Source: DATBAT01 sp963824805
GTDB taxonomy: Bacteria > Acidobacteriota > Terriglobia > Terriglobales > Acidobacteriaceae
Direction: 5' to 3'
Length of the DNA stretch: 64,000 nt
NCBI GenBank assembly: GCA_963824805.1
Contig: CAWGQZ010000002.1
Span: 13,308 to 77,307 of the forward strand
Of the stretch, positions 38,679 through 49,215 are shown in pieces. Both the position numbers and the translations under genes were made by a program. Below the pieces are notes generated by a model that ran no database searches, was not told the DNA's origin, and saw only the letters and a list, made by a program, of their open reading frames with translations. Each line of letters opens with the position of its first letter. Positions within the stretch are counted from its first letter, which is position 1.

Positions 38679-39716
38679 ATGTCCAAGCCGGGCAACGAGG
38701 GGAACGGCACGAACACCGCAGTGACGTTAAAAGCCGTAGCCAACCACGTTGGACTCTCGCCGGGAACGGTGTCATCCGTACTCAACAACGCTCCATCAGC
38801 CCGCCACATCCCGCAACATACTCGCAACCGAATTGTGGCCGCAGCGCGCGAGCTTAATTATCGTCCTAACTTTTTCGCCAGGTCACTGCGCAAACAGCGA
38901 ACCTATACCTTGGGCGTAATTGTCGCCGACTTCGCCGATGCCTACGCCGCGCTGGTCGTTGCCGGGATTGAAAAGTACGCCAGAGAGCGGGATTATTCCT
39001 TCATTTTGGGAGTCCATGGTCAAAACCCCGACTTGCTGGAAACCTGTTCGCGCCTGCTTTTGCGTCGTGGTGTAGAAGGACTGATCACTGCTGGGCTGAA
39101 CACTCCCGCTCCAATTCCGCTGCCAACAGTAGCGGTTTCCGGTCACGGCCAGCACGAGGGCGTGACCAACATTGTCTTGAACCACCGCCGCGCTGTCGAG
39201 ATGGCCCTACGACATCTGGTAGAACTTGGCCACCGCGACATCGCTTTCCTGGTGGGTCATCCGACCAGTTCTGATTCCGAGGCGCGCTGGAATGCAATTC
39301 GCGAAGTTGCGCCCGAGTTGGGCTTAACTATCCGGCCGGAGTTGACCCTGCACATCGAAGGCATGGATTCGTCGCCTGAGCTTGGCTACCCACTGGGAAA
39401 GCGGCTGATGGCGCAAAAGATTCCTTTCACGGCCCTATTCGCCTTTAACGATGTATCTGCGATTGGTGCCATTCGCGCGTTTCGCGAAGCCGGAGCACGG
39501 GTGCCGAATGATATTTCGGTCGTGGGATTCGACGACATTATGGCGGCAGCCTACAACCACCCGAGCTTAACCACGGTTCGACAGCCCATGCGGCTGATGG
39601 GTGAGCTGGCGACCAAGACACTCTTACAAAAGATTGAGAACGAAGGGGAGTATCCCACCGAAATCGAAGTGGACCCCGAGTTCGTAATACGCGAATCAAC
39701 AGCACCCAGATCTTAA
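38679..39716 (+). CDS. LacI-family transcriptional regulator
   Basis: A 345-aa repressor. The N-terminal helix-turn-helix reads TLKAVANHVGLSPGTVSSVLNN followed by the hinge RIVAAARELNYRPNFFARSL, and the periplasmic-binding-like effector domain has YTLGVIVADFADAYA, GVEGLITAG, ELGHRDIAFLVG, FAFNDVSAIGAIRAFREAGARVPNDISVVGFDD and the ending LTTVRQP. The ATG at 38679 gives the usual N-terminal length. The effector is probably a sugar. The gene is divergent from the TonB receptor operon, the expected target, and its 3' end comes within 45 bp of the convergent threonine dehydratase gene. Confidence 0.92.
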   Translation: MSKPGNEGNGTNTAVTLKAVANHVGLSPGTVSSVLNNAPSARHIPQHTRNRIVAAARELNYRPNFFARSLRKQRTYTLGVIVADFADAYAALVVAGIEKYARERDYSFILGVHGQNPDLLETCSRLLLRRGVEGLITAGLNTPAPIPLPTVAVSGHGQHEGVTNIVLNHRRAVEMALRHLVELGHRDIAFLVGHPTSSDSEARWNAIREVAPELGLTIRPELTLHIEGMDSSPELGYPLGKRLMAQKIPFTALFAFNDVSAIGAIRAFREAGARVPNDISVVGFDDIMAAAYNHPSLTTVRQPMRLMGELATKTLLQKIENEGEYPTEIEVDPEFVIRESTAPRS

Positions 39717-39760
39717 GACGATCTTGTCGTGCAGAGCGAAGATCCGCGAAGGATGAGTCC

Positions 39761-40967
39761 TTACGAAACCCGTTCGTGAGCGTACCCAGCCGCCCAGGGC
39801 CGACAACAATTCCACAATGTGATCGGGCCCGCGGGTTTCCATGGTGATGTCGATCGCCGTGTCCCCCAGGTTCACCCCGTAATAGGCGCGATCGTAGGAC
39901 GTCTCGACGATGTTGGCGCGGTGCTGGGCCAAAATCGCTGTCAATTGATTGAGCGCGCCTGGATAATCAGAAAGGTGCACCCGTAACTCGTACCGCCTGC
40001 CGTCTTCCACCAAGCCACGCTCGATGATGCGCGAAAGCAACGTGACATCGATGTTGCCGCCTGAAACTATCACCGCAACCTTCTTCCCGGCCAACGGGAA
40101 CTTATGGTTTAGGACGGCCGCAATCGCCGCCGCTCCGGCACCTTCGGCCAGGGTCTTCTCGCGTTCCAGCAAGAGCAAGATGGCGTTTGCGATCTCTTCT
40201 TCATCCACCGTGACAATTTCGTCGACGTATTTTTGGACCAGGGGCAGCGTCCGTTCTCCAGCTCGGCGTACTGCGATGCCGTCAGCGATCGTGGCTGCCG
40301 GACTCAAAGTAACCGCCTTGCCCTCAGCGATCGCTACCTTCATCGACGGCAAGCGTGCCGGCTGCACTCCGAGAATCTTAATTTTCGGATTAGTCTCTTT
40401 CACCGCAACCGAGATACCCCCAATCAGTCCACCGCCGCCGATCGGCGCGATGATTGCTTCGATCTCGGGATGCTGCGCTAGTATCTCCAAACCGACAGTT
40501 CCCTGCCCTGCAATGACCGCATCATCGTCGAAGGCATGGATAAAAGTCAGATGATCGCGCTGGCTGCGGCGCGCAGCTTCTTCACAGGCCTCGTCGTAAT
40601 TGGCGCCATATAGCACAACATCGGCGCCGAAATTTTTGGTTGCCGAAACCTTGGTCAGCGGCGTGGTTAGCGGCATCACGATCTGCGCGCGGATGCCGTG
40701 ACGTCCTGCGTGGTAGGCCAATCCCTGCGCATGGTTTCCGGCCGAGGCCGCAATCACCCCACAGGCGCGTTCTTTGTCGGCGAGCGTCAGCAAACGGTTG
40801 AGAGCGCCACGTTCCTTGTAGGCACCAGTCCGCTGCAAATTGTCGAGCTTTAGATAGACGGAATTCCCAGTGGATTGAGAAAAAGTCTCTGATTTGGCGC
40901 AGGGCGAGAGATAGATAGATCCGTTGATGCGCTTCGCGGCGGCTTGTACATCTGAAAGTGTGACCAT
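39761..40967 (-). CDS. ilvA: threonine dehydratase with ACT domain (frameshifted at 3' end)
   Basis: PLP-dependent threonine ammonia-lyase, which makes 2-oxobutanoate for isoleucine synthesis or threonine breakdown. ATG at 40967. PLP lysine is in RTGAYKERGA; the glycine loop is IGGGGLIGG; SAGNHAQGLAYH is the substrate loop. The C-terminal part (RRYELRVHLSDYPGALNQLT) is a single ACT domain, as in the TdcB/IlvA short form (about 400 residues). At about 39785-39790 a base is gained or lost; the other frame gives GYAHERVS and a stop at 39761, the usual ending, whereas the frame as read runs on to 39696 into the LacI gene. 40968-41124 upstream shows no gene. Confidence 0.87.
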
Positions 40968-41124
40968 GGGATGGATGCGAAGAACTATAGTGCCACAACC
41001 CCACCGATTCCCGGCACTTCCCGTGAAGATTTCAGGATATTCGAAGGTGCGCTGTTCAATCTCGTCTTGGGCGGGGCTTTCAGCGTGCAAATGAAAACTT
41101 GCACTTTCGCACGGGACCAGGCTG

Positions 41125-42606
41125 TTAAGCCGGCTGAGAAACCCTCGACCGGAAAAGATTCGCCGAAGAAATCGTCGCCGGAATCGTTTCCGTCTTAGCC
41201 AGTTCGCACAAATATTTATCGACGCCAACCGCAGCTTTGCGCCCTTCCGAGATCGCCCACACCACGAGCGATTGCCCGCGCCGCATGTCGCCGGCCGCAA
41301 AGATTCCCGGCACCGATGTCATGTAGTCAGCATTGGTCGCGACGTTGCCGCGCGCGTCGAGCGCGATCTTGAACTGCTCGAGCATGCCCTTGCGCACCGG
41401 ACCCAGAAAGCCCATCGCCAATAGCACGAGATCGACATCCATAGTGAACTCGCTTCCCGCGATGGGTTCAAACTTAGGCGGAGGGCCAACTTGAACACCG
41501 TGAAGCTGCTTTACGTTTCCGTGCTTGTCGCCGGTAAATTTAGAGGTCGCTATACTCCATCCGCGAACACCGCCCTCCTCATGCGCACCTTCGATACGCA
41601 GTTGCATGGGCCATAGCGGCCACGGCGTTGATGGCGATCGTTGCTCCGGCGGCATGGGCATTATTTCAAACTGATGCACGGAGATCGGTTTCTGCCGGTG
41701 GGTCGTTCCCAGGCAATCGGCGCCCGTGTCACCACCCCCGATGATCACCACCCGCTTACCCGCGGCCAGAATGTCAAGCTCGATCACGAGCGTGTCACCA
41801 TGGCAACGCTTATTCTGCTGAGGAAGGAATTCCATGGCGTAGTGAATCCCTTTGAGTTCTCGTCCGGGCACAGGCAGATCGCGTGGCTGCTCAGCGCCGC
41901 CCGCCAAAACGATGGCATCGAACTCGCGCTGCAAATCCTCGACCGGCAGCGATTTTCCTACGTGCGCATCGGTGACAAAGCGAATCCCCTCTTTCTCCAT
42001 CAGCTCAAGGCGGCGGTCGATGACCTTCTTTTCCAGTTTGAATTCCGGGATGCCGTAGCGCAGCAGTCCACCGATGCGGTCGGCCTTTTCGTACACCGTG
42101 ACCCAATGGCCGCAGCGGTTAAGCTGCTGAGCTGCGGCCAGCCCCGAAGGACCCGAGCCCACGATCGCAACTTTTCTTCCCGTACGGAATTTGGGTGGCT
42201 CAGGCTTGATCCAGCCTTCCGCAAATCCGCGCTCCACTATGTTCTTCTCGATATTCTTGATCGTAACTGGAGGCTCATTGATGCCCAACACACACGAAGC
42301 CTCGCAAGGCGCAGGACATATGCGTCCGGTAAACTCCGGAAAATTATTGGTCGCATGCAACTGGCGAACTGCTTCTTTCCAGCGCCCGCGATAAACCAGA
42401 TCGTTCCAATCCGGAATGATGTTGTTGACCGGACATCCGGTGTGACAGAAAGGTACCCCGCAATCCATGCAACGCCCGCCCTGTGCACGCAACTTCTCTT
42501 CCGGAAAATCCTGATAGATCTCGAACCAGTCGTTGACCCGCTCCGTTACCGGCCGGCGCTGCGGCATTTCGCGTCGTGATTCGATAAATCCGGTGCTCTT
42601 ACCCAT
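41125..42606 (-). CDS. gltD: glutamate synthase small subunit GltD
   Basis: A 493-aa NADPH-binding, FAD-containing partner of GltB; the complex makes two glutamates from glutamine and 2-oxoglutarate. N-terminal [4Fe-4S] cysteines are in CMDCGVPFCHTGCP and CPAPCEASC; the FAD fold is VAIVGSGPSGLAAAQQL, the NADPH fold VVIIGGGDTGADCLG, and the closing FAD motif is GIFAAGDMRRGQSLVVWAISEG. It is intact. Its ATG overlaps the gltB stop by 8 bp, so it is translated from the gltB message. The last 15 residues are poorly conserved. Confidence 0.95.
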   Translation of the reverse strand: MGKSTGFIESRREMPQRRPVTERVNDWFEIYQDFPEEKLRAQGGRCMDCGVPFCHTGCPVNNIIPDWNDLVYRGRWKEAVRQLHATNNFPEFTGRICPAPCEASCVLGINEPPVTIKNIEKNIVERGFAEGWIKPEPPKFRTGRKVAIVGSGPSGLAAAQQLNRCGHWVTVYEKADRIGGLLRYGIPEFKLEKKVIDRRLELMEKEGIRFVTDAHVGKSLPVEDLQREFDAIVLAGGAEQPRDLPVPGRELKGIHYAMEFLPQQNKRCHGDTLVIELDILAAGKRVVIIGGGDTGADCLGTTHRQKPISVHQFEIMPMPPEQRSPSTPWPLWPMQLRIEGAHEEGGVRGWSIATSKFTGDKHGNVKQLHGVQVGPPPKFEPIAGSEFTMDVDLVLLAMGFLGPVRKGMLEQFKIALDARGNVATNADYMTSVPGIFAAGDMRRGQSLVVWAISEGRKAAVGVDKYLCELAKTETIPATISSANLFRSRVSQPA

Positions 42607-45600
42607 GGGTCACCTCCGCGAGTTCCGCGACCACCGGCAAGGGCTGTCCTGGAATGTAGTGATAGCGGCTGCGGCTGACGTGCAACACCCGCTTAAACTC
42701 GTGTGGGAACACTTTGATGAACTGCGGCAGCATTTCCGTCCAGTTATCCAGAATCATCTTGGCACGCTTACTTCCCGTTAACTCATGGTGACGCGTGACC
42801 AGGTCGCGAATGATGCGGACATCCTCTGGTTCGACCACCGGTTCGAGATCTACCGATACCTGGTTACAGCGCTCGTTGGTAAATTCGCGTTTTTCGTCGA
42901 GAACATAGGCCATGCCGCCGCTCATGCCGGCGGCAAAGTTACGTCCGCAAGGGCCGAGAACAACCACGAGGCCCTTGGTCATGTATTCGCACCCGTGATC
43001 ACCGACACCTTCCACGACGGCGGTTGCGCCAGAGTTCCGCACCGCGAACCGCTCGCCGGCGACGCCGTTGAAGAACGCTTCTCCACTGGTGGCGCCGTAC
43101 AGCACCACGTTTCCCACGATCATGTTTTCTTCCGCCACGAAACCTGCTTCGCGTGGCGCGCGGACGACGACGCGTCCACCAGAAAGGCCTTTGCCGACGT
43201 AATCGTTGGCGTCGCCTTCGAGGCTGAGGGTCACGCCGTTGGCCAGAAATGCACCGAAACTCTGCCCAGCGGAGCCTTTGAAATTCACGCGAATGGTGTC
43301 ATCTGGCAGGCCCTGCGATCCGAAGCGGCGAGCGATTTCCCCACTCAACATGGCGCCCACCGTGCGGTCCACGTTATGAATCGGCATTTCGATCTCAACC
43401 GGCGTGCGTGTTTCCAGGGCGCGGCTGAGATTGTTTAATGAGTTGAAGATCCATCACACTGCTCAGGCCGTGGTCCTGCGCTTTCACACAGTGACGCGCC
43501 ACCCGGCCCGGCATGGGCGGGTTGTAAAGAATCGCCGAAAGGTCGATGCCACGCGCCTTCCAGTGATCGACGGCGGGCTGTACATCGAGCTTGTCTACGC
43601 GGCCTACCATGTCATCGAGTTTTCGGAAACCCAGCTCCGACATGTATTGCCGGACCTGTTCCGCCACAAAGAAAAAGAAATTGATGACGTGCTCAGGCTC
43701 TCCCGTCAAACTTCCTGCGCAGATCGGGGTCCTGGGTCGCGATCCCGACCGAACAAGTGTTCAGGTGACATTTGCGCAGCATGATGCAGCCCATGGCGAT
43801 CAGCGGAGTGGTAGCGAACCCAAACTCTTCCGCGCCTAGAAGCGCAGCTATGACAACGTCACGCCCAGTTTGCAACTTTCCGTCAGTCTGTACGCGAATG
43901 CGGCTGCGCAGATCGTTGAGTAATAGGACTTGCTGGGTCTCGGCCAGACCAAGCTCCCAAGGCACGCCCGCGTGTTTGATCGAACTGAGTGGAGATGCTC
44001 CCGTACCACCAGTATCACCGCTGATCAGCACTACGTCGGCGTGAGCCTTGGCGACCCCCGCCGCTACCGTGCCCACACCAACTTCGGAAACCAGCTTCAC
44101 CGAAATGCGAGCCTGCGGATTGACATTCTTCAAATCAAAAATGAGCTGCGCGAGATCTTCGATGGAATAAATATCATGATGGGGCGGTGGCGAAATGAGC
44201 CCCACGCCGGGGATCGAGTGCCGGATGCGAGCGATCACGTCATCAACCTTGTGGCCGGGAAGCTGCCCGCCCTCGCCCGGCTTCGCGCCCTGCGCCATTT
44301 TTATCTGCAACTCATCGGCATTGATCAGATAGTTTGCGGTCACGCCGAAGCGGGCTGAGGCCACTTGCTTTACCGCACTGCGGCGGGAGTCTCCGTTGTC
44401 GTCACGGATGTAGCGGGCTTCGTCCTCTCCGCCTTCGCCGGTATTCGACTTGCCGCCGATGCGGTTCATGGCAATCGCCAGCGTCTCGTGAGCTTCTTTG
44501 CTGATCGATCCAAAAGACATGGCGCCGGTTGCAAAGCGTTTTACGATCTCTTTGGCGGGCTCGACTTGATCGAGAGGAACCGGCTTCTTGGCTTTCTTGA
44601 TCACCATCAGGCTGCGCAGCGTCGCCAAGTTGCGGCTTTGGGTGTCGATCAGGTCGGTATATTCCTTGAAAGTCTGGGGGCTGCCATTGCGCACGGAATG
44701 CTGGAGCTTGCTGATCGAGTCAGGATTCAGCAAATGATATTCACCATTGAGGCGGAAATGATACGAGCCTCCGACCGCTAGTTCGGTATCGAATTCCGTG
44801 ATCGGCTGGTAAGCATACTGATGCTTCATCTGCGCTTCACGAGCGAGCACGTCCAGACCGACGCCTTCCACGCGGGAAACCGTCCCGGCAAAGTAGGCGT
44901 CAACCAAATCCTTGTTGAGGCCGATGGCTTCAAAGACCTGTGCACCGCGATAGCTCTGCAGAGTCGAGATGCCCATCTTCGAGAAAGTTTTCAGCAATCC
45001 CTTGTTTATGCCTTTAATAAATTTCGAGGCCGCCATTTCCCCGTTAATGCCGTCGGGCAAATACCCGCGCGCCGAGAGGTCTTCCAAGGTTTCAATCGCG
45101 AGATAGGGATTAATAGCACTAGCCCCATAACCGATCAGCAGCGCAAAGTGCATCACTTCACGCGGCTCTCCAGACTCGATGATCAATGCCACCTGGGTAC
45201 GAGTTTCTTCCCGCACCAGCAGATTGTGTACGGCGGCAAGCGCGAGCAGGCTGGGGATTGGGGCATAGTCTTTGTCGACGCCGCGATCGGAAAGAATCAG
45301 CAGTGTGTATCCCGACTTCACCGCCAACGAAGCCTGGCGGCAAAGCTCCGCGATCGCGCGGTGGAGCCCTGCCTCGCCATCCGCTGCCCGGAATAGCGCA
45401 GGCAAGGTAATCGCCAGCAGGTCCCCGGTAGCGATGCGGCGCAGCTTTTCCAAATCCCGATTGGTAAGGATCGGATGCGGCAACTTGAGCGTGTGACAGT
45501 TGTCGGCGGTCTCTTCCAGGATGTTGCGTTCCGTGCCGATAAAACTGATCAGCGACATCACCATCTCTTCGCGGATGGGATCAATCGGCGGGTTGGTGAC

Positions 45601-47190
45601 CTGGGCAAAAAGCTGCTTGAAGTAATTGAACAACGGTTGCGGCCGGTCCGAGAGGCACGCCAGCGGCGTATCGGTTCCCATCGAACCAATCGGCTCCTGT
45701 CCAGAAGCCGCCATCGGCTCGAGAATCATGCGCAAATCTTCGTCGGTATATCCAAACGCCCGCTGGCGGCAGAGAATCGTACCGTGATCGATGCTGTGAA
45801 CCCGCGACGGCTCCGGAAGCTGATCGAGTGTGATCTGCTTCTCTTGCAGCCATTGCTGGTACGGCTGCCGCTCCGACAATCGCTTCTTCATCTCTTTGTC
45901 GGAAATAATCCGGCCGCCAACGGTATCTACGAGAAACATTTTTCCCGGCTGCAAGCGCCCCTTGGTCTTGATGTTTTTCGGATCAATCTCCAGAACACCT
46001 GCCTCTGACGCCAGCACCACCAGATCATCATGGGTAACGACATAGCGTCCGGGACGGAGCCCGTTGCGGTCGAGAGTCGCGCCAATCAAACGGCCATCGG
46101 TGAATGCAATGGCCGCAGGGCCATCCCATGGTTCCATCAATGACGAGTGGTATTCGTAAAAGGCCTTCTTCTCCGGCTTGATGTGTGGATTTCCTGCCCA
46201 GGCTTCGGGGATGAGCATCGCCATCACGTGTGGCAAGGACCTTCCGGCCTGAAACAACAATTCCACTGCATTGTCAAAGCTGGCGGAATCACTGCCGCCC
46301 GGAGCAATAATCGGGAAAATTTTCTTGATGTCGTCGCCAAACAACGGCGAAGCCAGAATCGACTGCCGCGCATGCATCCAGGCAACGTTACCTTTCAGCG
46401 TGTTGATCTCACCGTTATGCGCAATGTAGCGATAAGGATGGGCCAGCTGCCAACTGGGAAAGGTATTAGTCGAGAACCGTTGATGGACTAAACACAATGC
46501 ACTGGTGACGTCGGGATCGGAAAGCTCTCCGTAGAAGTTGGCAATCTGCGGCGCCAGCAACAGTCCCTTGTAGACGATGGTGCGGGCCGAAAGCGACGGG
46601 ATGTAAAACATTTCTCGGTCTTCGACATCCGACTCGCGGACTTCCACTTCCGCGCGTTTGCGCACGATATAGAGCTTGCGTTCGAAGGTATCCTCGTCCA
46701 TGCCTTCGCCGCGCGCCACAAAAACCTGCTCAATGTAGGGCTGCGACTGGCGAGCAACACGTCCGATGGCGTCGCCGTCCACCGGCGTGTCACGCCAACC
46801 AAGAACACTCAGGCCCTCTTCCACCGCAATGCGTTCAAGAATTCCTTCGCACTGCAAACGCTGGTGCTTCTCGACCGGAAGGAACGTCATGCCCACGGCG
46901 TACTCACCGGGCCCGGGCAATTCAAATCCAAGAATTTCGGCTTCTTTGACAAAAAACTTGTGTGGAATCTGAATCAGAATGCCGGCACCGTCGCCGGTCT
47001 CGGGATCGCAACCGCAGGCCCCGCGGTGGGTGAGGTTAATGAGAACCTGAATTCCCTGCTTGATGATGTCGTGGCTCTTGTGGCCGCGGATGCTGGCCAC
47101 GAATCCCATACCGCATGCATCGTGCTCGAACGCTGGATCATATAGACCCTGCGCCGGAGGCAAGCCATGAGGGGGCGGACATTGCATCAT
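42599..47190 (-). CDS. gltB: glutamate synthase large subunit GltB (frameshifted)
   Basis: About 1,530 residues, the normal length. ATG at 47190 (or 47187) follows AGGAG; the open frame further upstream to 47388 is not conserved. After a short propeptide comes the glutaminase Cys in HDACGMGFVASIRG, then the FMN barrel with TGAMSFGSISKEAHETLAIAMNRIGGKSNTGEGGED in outline, the [3Fe-4S] cysteines in MLRKCHLNTCSVGIATQ and the GXGXG-type C-terminal helix domain. One shift at about 43706-43712 (AAG TTT GAC; resumes TGEPEHVINFF) and another at about 43433-43438 (an extra A; resumes ALETRTPVEIEMPIHN) split it into three frames. Both junctions join conserved sequence exactly, so indel errors are likely. 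It forms an operon with gltD and diverges from aspartokinase. Confidence 0.9.
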
Positions 47191-47289
47191 CTCTCTCCTG
47201 TAGCGACAATAAGGGCGCTCTGGCTCCCTGCCGCATCGTTTTGCCAGCGACAAGCAACAGATCGGCCCCAGAATCAATTTTCTATATAT

Positions 47290-47309
47290 CCTTGGTAATG
47301 CTTCCAAGG
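47290..47309. promoter_or_regulatory. inverted repeat upstream of gltB
   Basis: CCTTGG (47290-47295) and CCAAGG (47304-47309) form a 6-bp inverted repeat with an 8-bp spacer in AT-rich sequence about 100 bp upstream of the gltB start. It could be an operator for the gltBD operon. No regulator is identified. Confidence 0.3.
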
Positions 47310-47464
47310 CCTCAAAGTAAAATTCAGAATTTCGATAATCGCGATGGATATTTCGGGCGGCAGTCCCGCCAAGTGATAGGAACCGCATAAGTAGCCGATA
47401 TTCATTTTGTGCGAGGGCAAAGCGGGGTAAGATGAATCACTGCCATAAGGCGATTCTGGCTTCC

Positions 47465-47699
47465 TAGTTTTTTCGATTGGTCACATCGGAAACTCCAATA
47501 CCGCGGAGCGTTTGCGGTGTTTATAGTATTGGGCGATATGACACCCATGAGCCAGATGACGGGTATTACAGTGAGCTCGACAAGCACGTCGGGCACACGA
47601 ATTATGGTTTTCTGGCACCGGGGCAGTTGAGCTAATTCAAATTGAGGCTCAAAGAAACCCACCGCCAGAAAATGAATGGCGAGTGGGCTTTTCGTTTTT
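47465..47699 (+). promoter_or_regulatory. structured leader with attenuator hairpin before aspartokinase
   Basis: The last 30 or so bases are a terminator-like hairpin: CCCAC CGCCA (47658-47667) pairs with TGGCG A GTGGG (47677-47687), one bulged A, followed by CTTTTCGTTTTT to 47699. The aspartokinase Shine-Dalgarno AGGGA comes immediately after. Upstream are CCAATAC/GTATTGG (47495-47501/47526-47532), a competing ATTGG (47476-47480), and TTGAGC/GCTCAA (47627-47632/47647-47652). GCGGTG at 47514-47519 is complementary to CACCGC inside the hairpin stem and could act as antiterminator. No canonical lysine-riboswitch motif is seen, and no gene lies between 47191 and 47709. Confidence 0.5.
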
Positions 47700-47709
47700 A
47701 GGGACAAAA

Positions 47710-49215
47710 ATGCAACGTACTCGGAAAAAAGACGCCACCTCGTTAGTGGTGATGAAATTTGGAGGCACCTCGGTCGAGGATGCGCAAGCCATCCGCCGCG
47801 TAGTCGCGATCGTGCAGAGCCGTCGGCGGCATCGGCGAATTGTGGTGGTTAGTGCTCTGGCTAAGGTCACCGATCAACTTGTACTCATGGGTCAAAAGGC
47901 CGCGAGCGGCGATGCAGATTCTTTCGCTCCCCTGCTGCAGGCCCTGCGTCAGAGGCATCTCGAGACCGCACGACAATTGCTGGAAGACGACATTTCCCAG
48001 ATCGCAACGAAAATCGATAACAGCTTCCACCAATTGGAAGATTTCCTCCACGGCGTGGCGGCTGTGCGCGAACTTTCTCCACGAAGCAGCGACTTTCTGC
48101 TTTCCTTCGGCGAGCTGATTTCGAGCGAGATAGTGGCCGCCGCCTTTAAGCGTTGCGCAATCGACAGTGTTTGGGTGGATTCGCGCAAATGCGTCGTCAC
48201 CGACGCAACCCACACTCATGCGGCTCCCCAGATGGAAGAGTACCCGCAAGAAGGCCCAAGCCGCGGTCAACTCGATTCTTGCCAAGAATGGAGTACCGGT
48301 CATGGGCGGATTTATCGCAGCCACTCGCGAAGGCGTCCCCACGACGCTCGGCCGGGGCGGTTCCGATTTCTCCGCCGCCATCGTGGGTGCCTGCACTCGA
48401 TGCCAAACGAATTGAAATCTGGACCGACGTCGAAGGAATGATGACGACCGATCCCAGAATCTGCCCTGATGCGCGCACCATTCGCCGCATCAGCTTTAAC
48501 GAGGCGGCCGAACTTGCCTACTTTGGTGCCAAGGTCTTGCACCCCGCTGACATTGCTCCCCGCGATCCAGAAAAATATTCCCGTGTATGTGCTCAACTCG
48601 CGCAATGTGAAGAGCAAAGGCACGGAGATCACCGAACACGCGCCTCCCGGCAATGACATGTTCCGGGCGATCACAGCGAAAACTGGAACCAGCATCGTGA
48701 ACGTGGTCGCTTCCCGCGGTGTGGGCGTACACGGATTCCTGCGCTCCGTATTCGAGGCTCTCGACCACTACGGAGCATCCGTCGACCTGGTTGCGATCTC
48801 CGAGGTTAGCCTGTCTTTCACTATGGAGACCAAGCGGCTACCCAAGGCTCTCCTGACCGACCTGGAAAAAATCGCCGACGTGACTCGAGACGACAATCAG
48901 GCAATCGTCTGTCTGGTGGGTGAAGACATCCACGGACGGCCCGGCATTGCCGCCAGTGTGTTCAATACCGTGGCCGAGGCGGGAGTGAATATTCGTATGA
49001 TTTCGCAAGGCGCTTCGGAAATTAATATCAGCTTCGTAGTGAAAGAGGCCGATGTGCCGCAGGCAGTACGCTTTCTGCATCGCAAGTTCTTCACCAGCAA
49101 CACTGGGGATACAGGAATTGCAGCGTCCTCAAAGCGCGAACGCGTCAATGGGAACGCAAAATCCAACGGAAAGAGTTCCGCGAAACTGAGGAAGGGGGCG
49201 GCGCAATCCTTATGA
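47710..49215 (+). CDS. lysC: aspartate kinase (frameshifted)
   Basis: Aspartokinase, first step of the lysine, threonine and methionine pathway, about 501 residues. ATG at 47710 follows AGGGA. The ATP site VVMKFGGTSVEDAQAI is intact; GRGGSDFSAAIVGA binds aspartate and phosphates; the C-terminal tandem ACT region starts FRAITAKTGTSIVNVVASRGVG. Three single-base gains break the frame: near 48239 (MEE continues STRKKAQAAVNSILAKNG), near 48391 (VGA continues ALDAKRIEIWTDVEGMMT), and near 48550 (HPA continues TLLPAIQKNIPVYVLNSRN). Every junction restores family sequence. It overlaps hom by 4 bp and is preceded by the structured leader. A class with C-terminal ACT regulation by threonine or lysine is expected. 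Confidence 0.88.

Noticed and set aside
41641..42579. 312-codon plus-strand open frame
   Set aside because: Complete overlap with the intact gltD on the other strand; no domain.
47402..47707. 101-codon minus-strand open frame between gltB and lysC
   Set aside because: No ribosome site or domain, and it covers the structured leader; treated as non-coding.
47465..47709. Lysine riboswitch (L box)
   Set aside because: The canonical conserved motifs of the class are absent, though a terminator hairpin is present.
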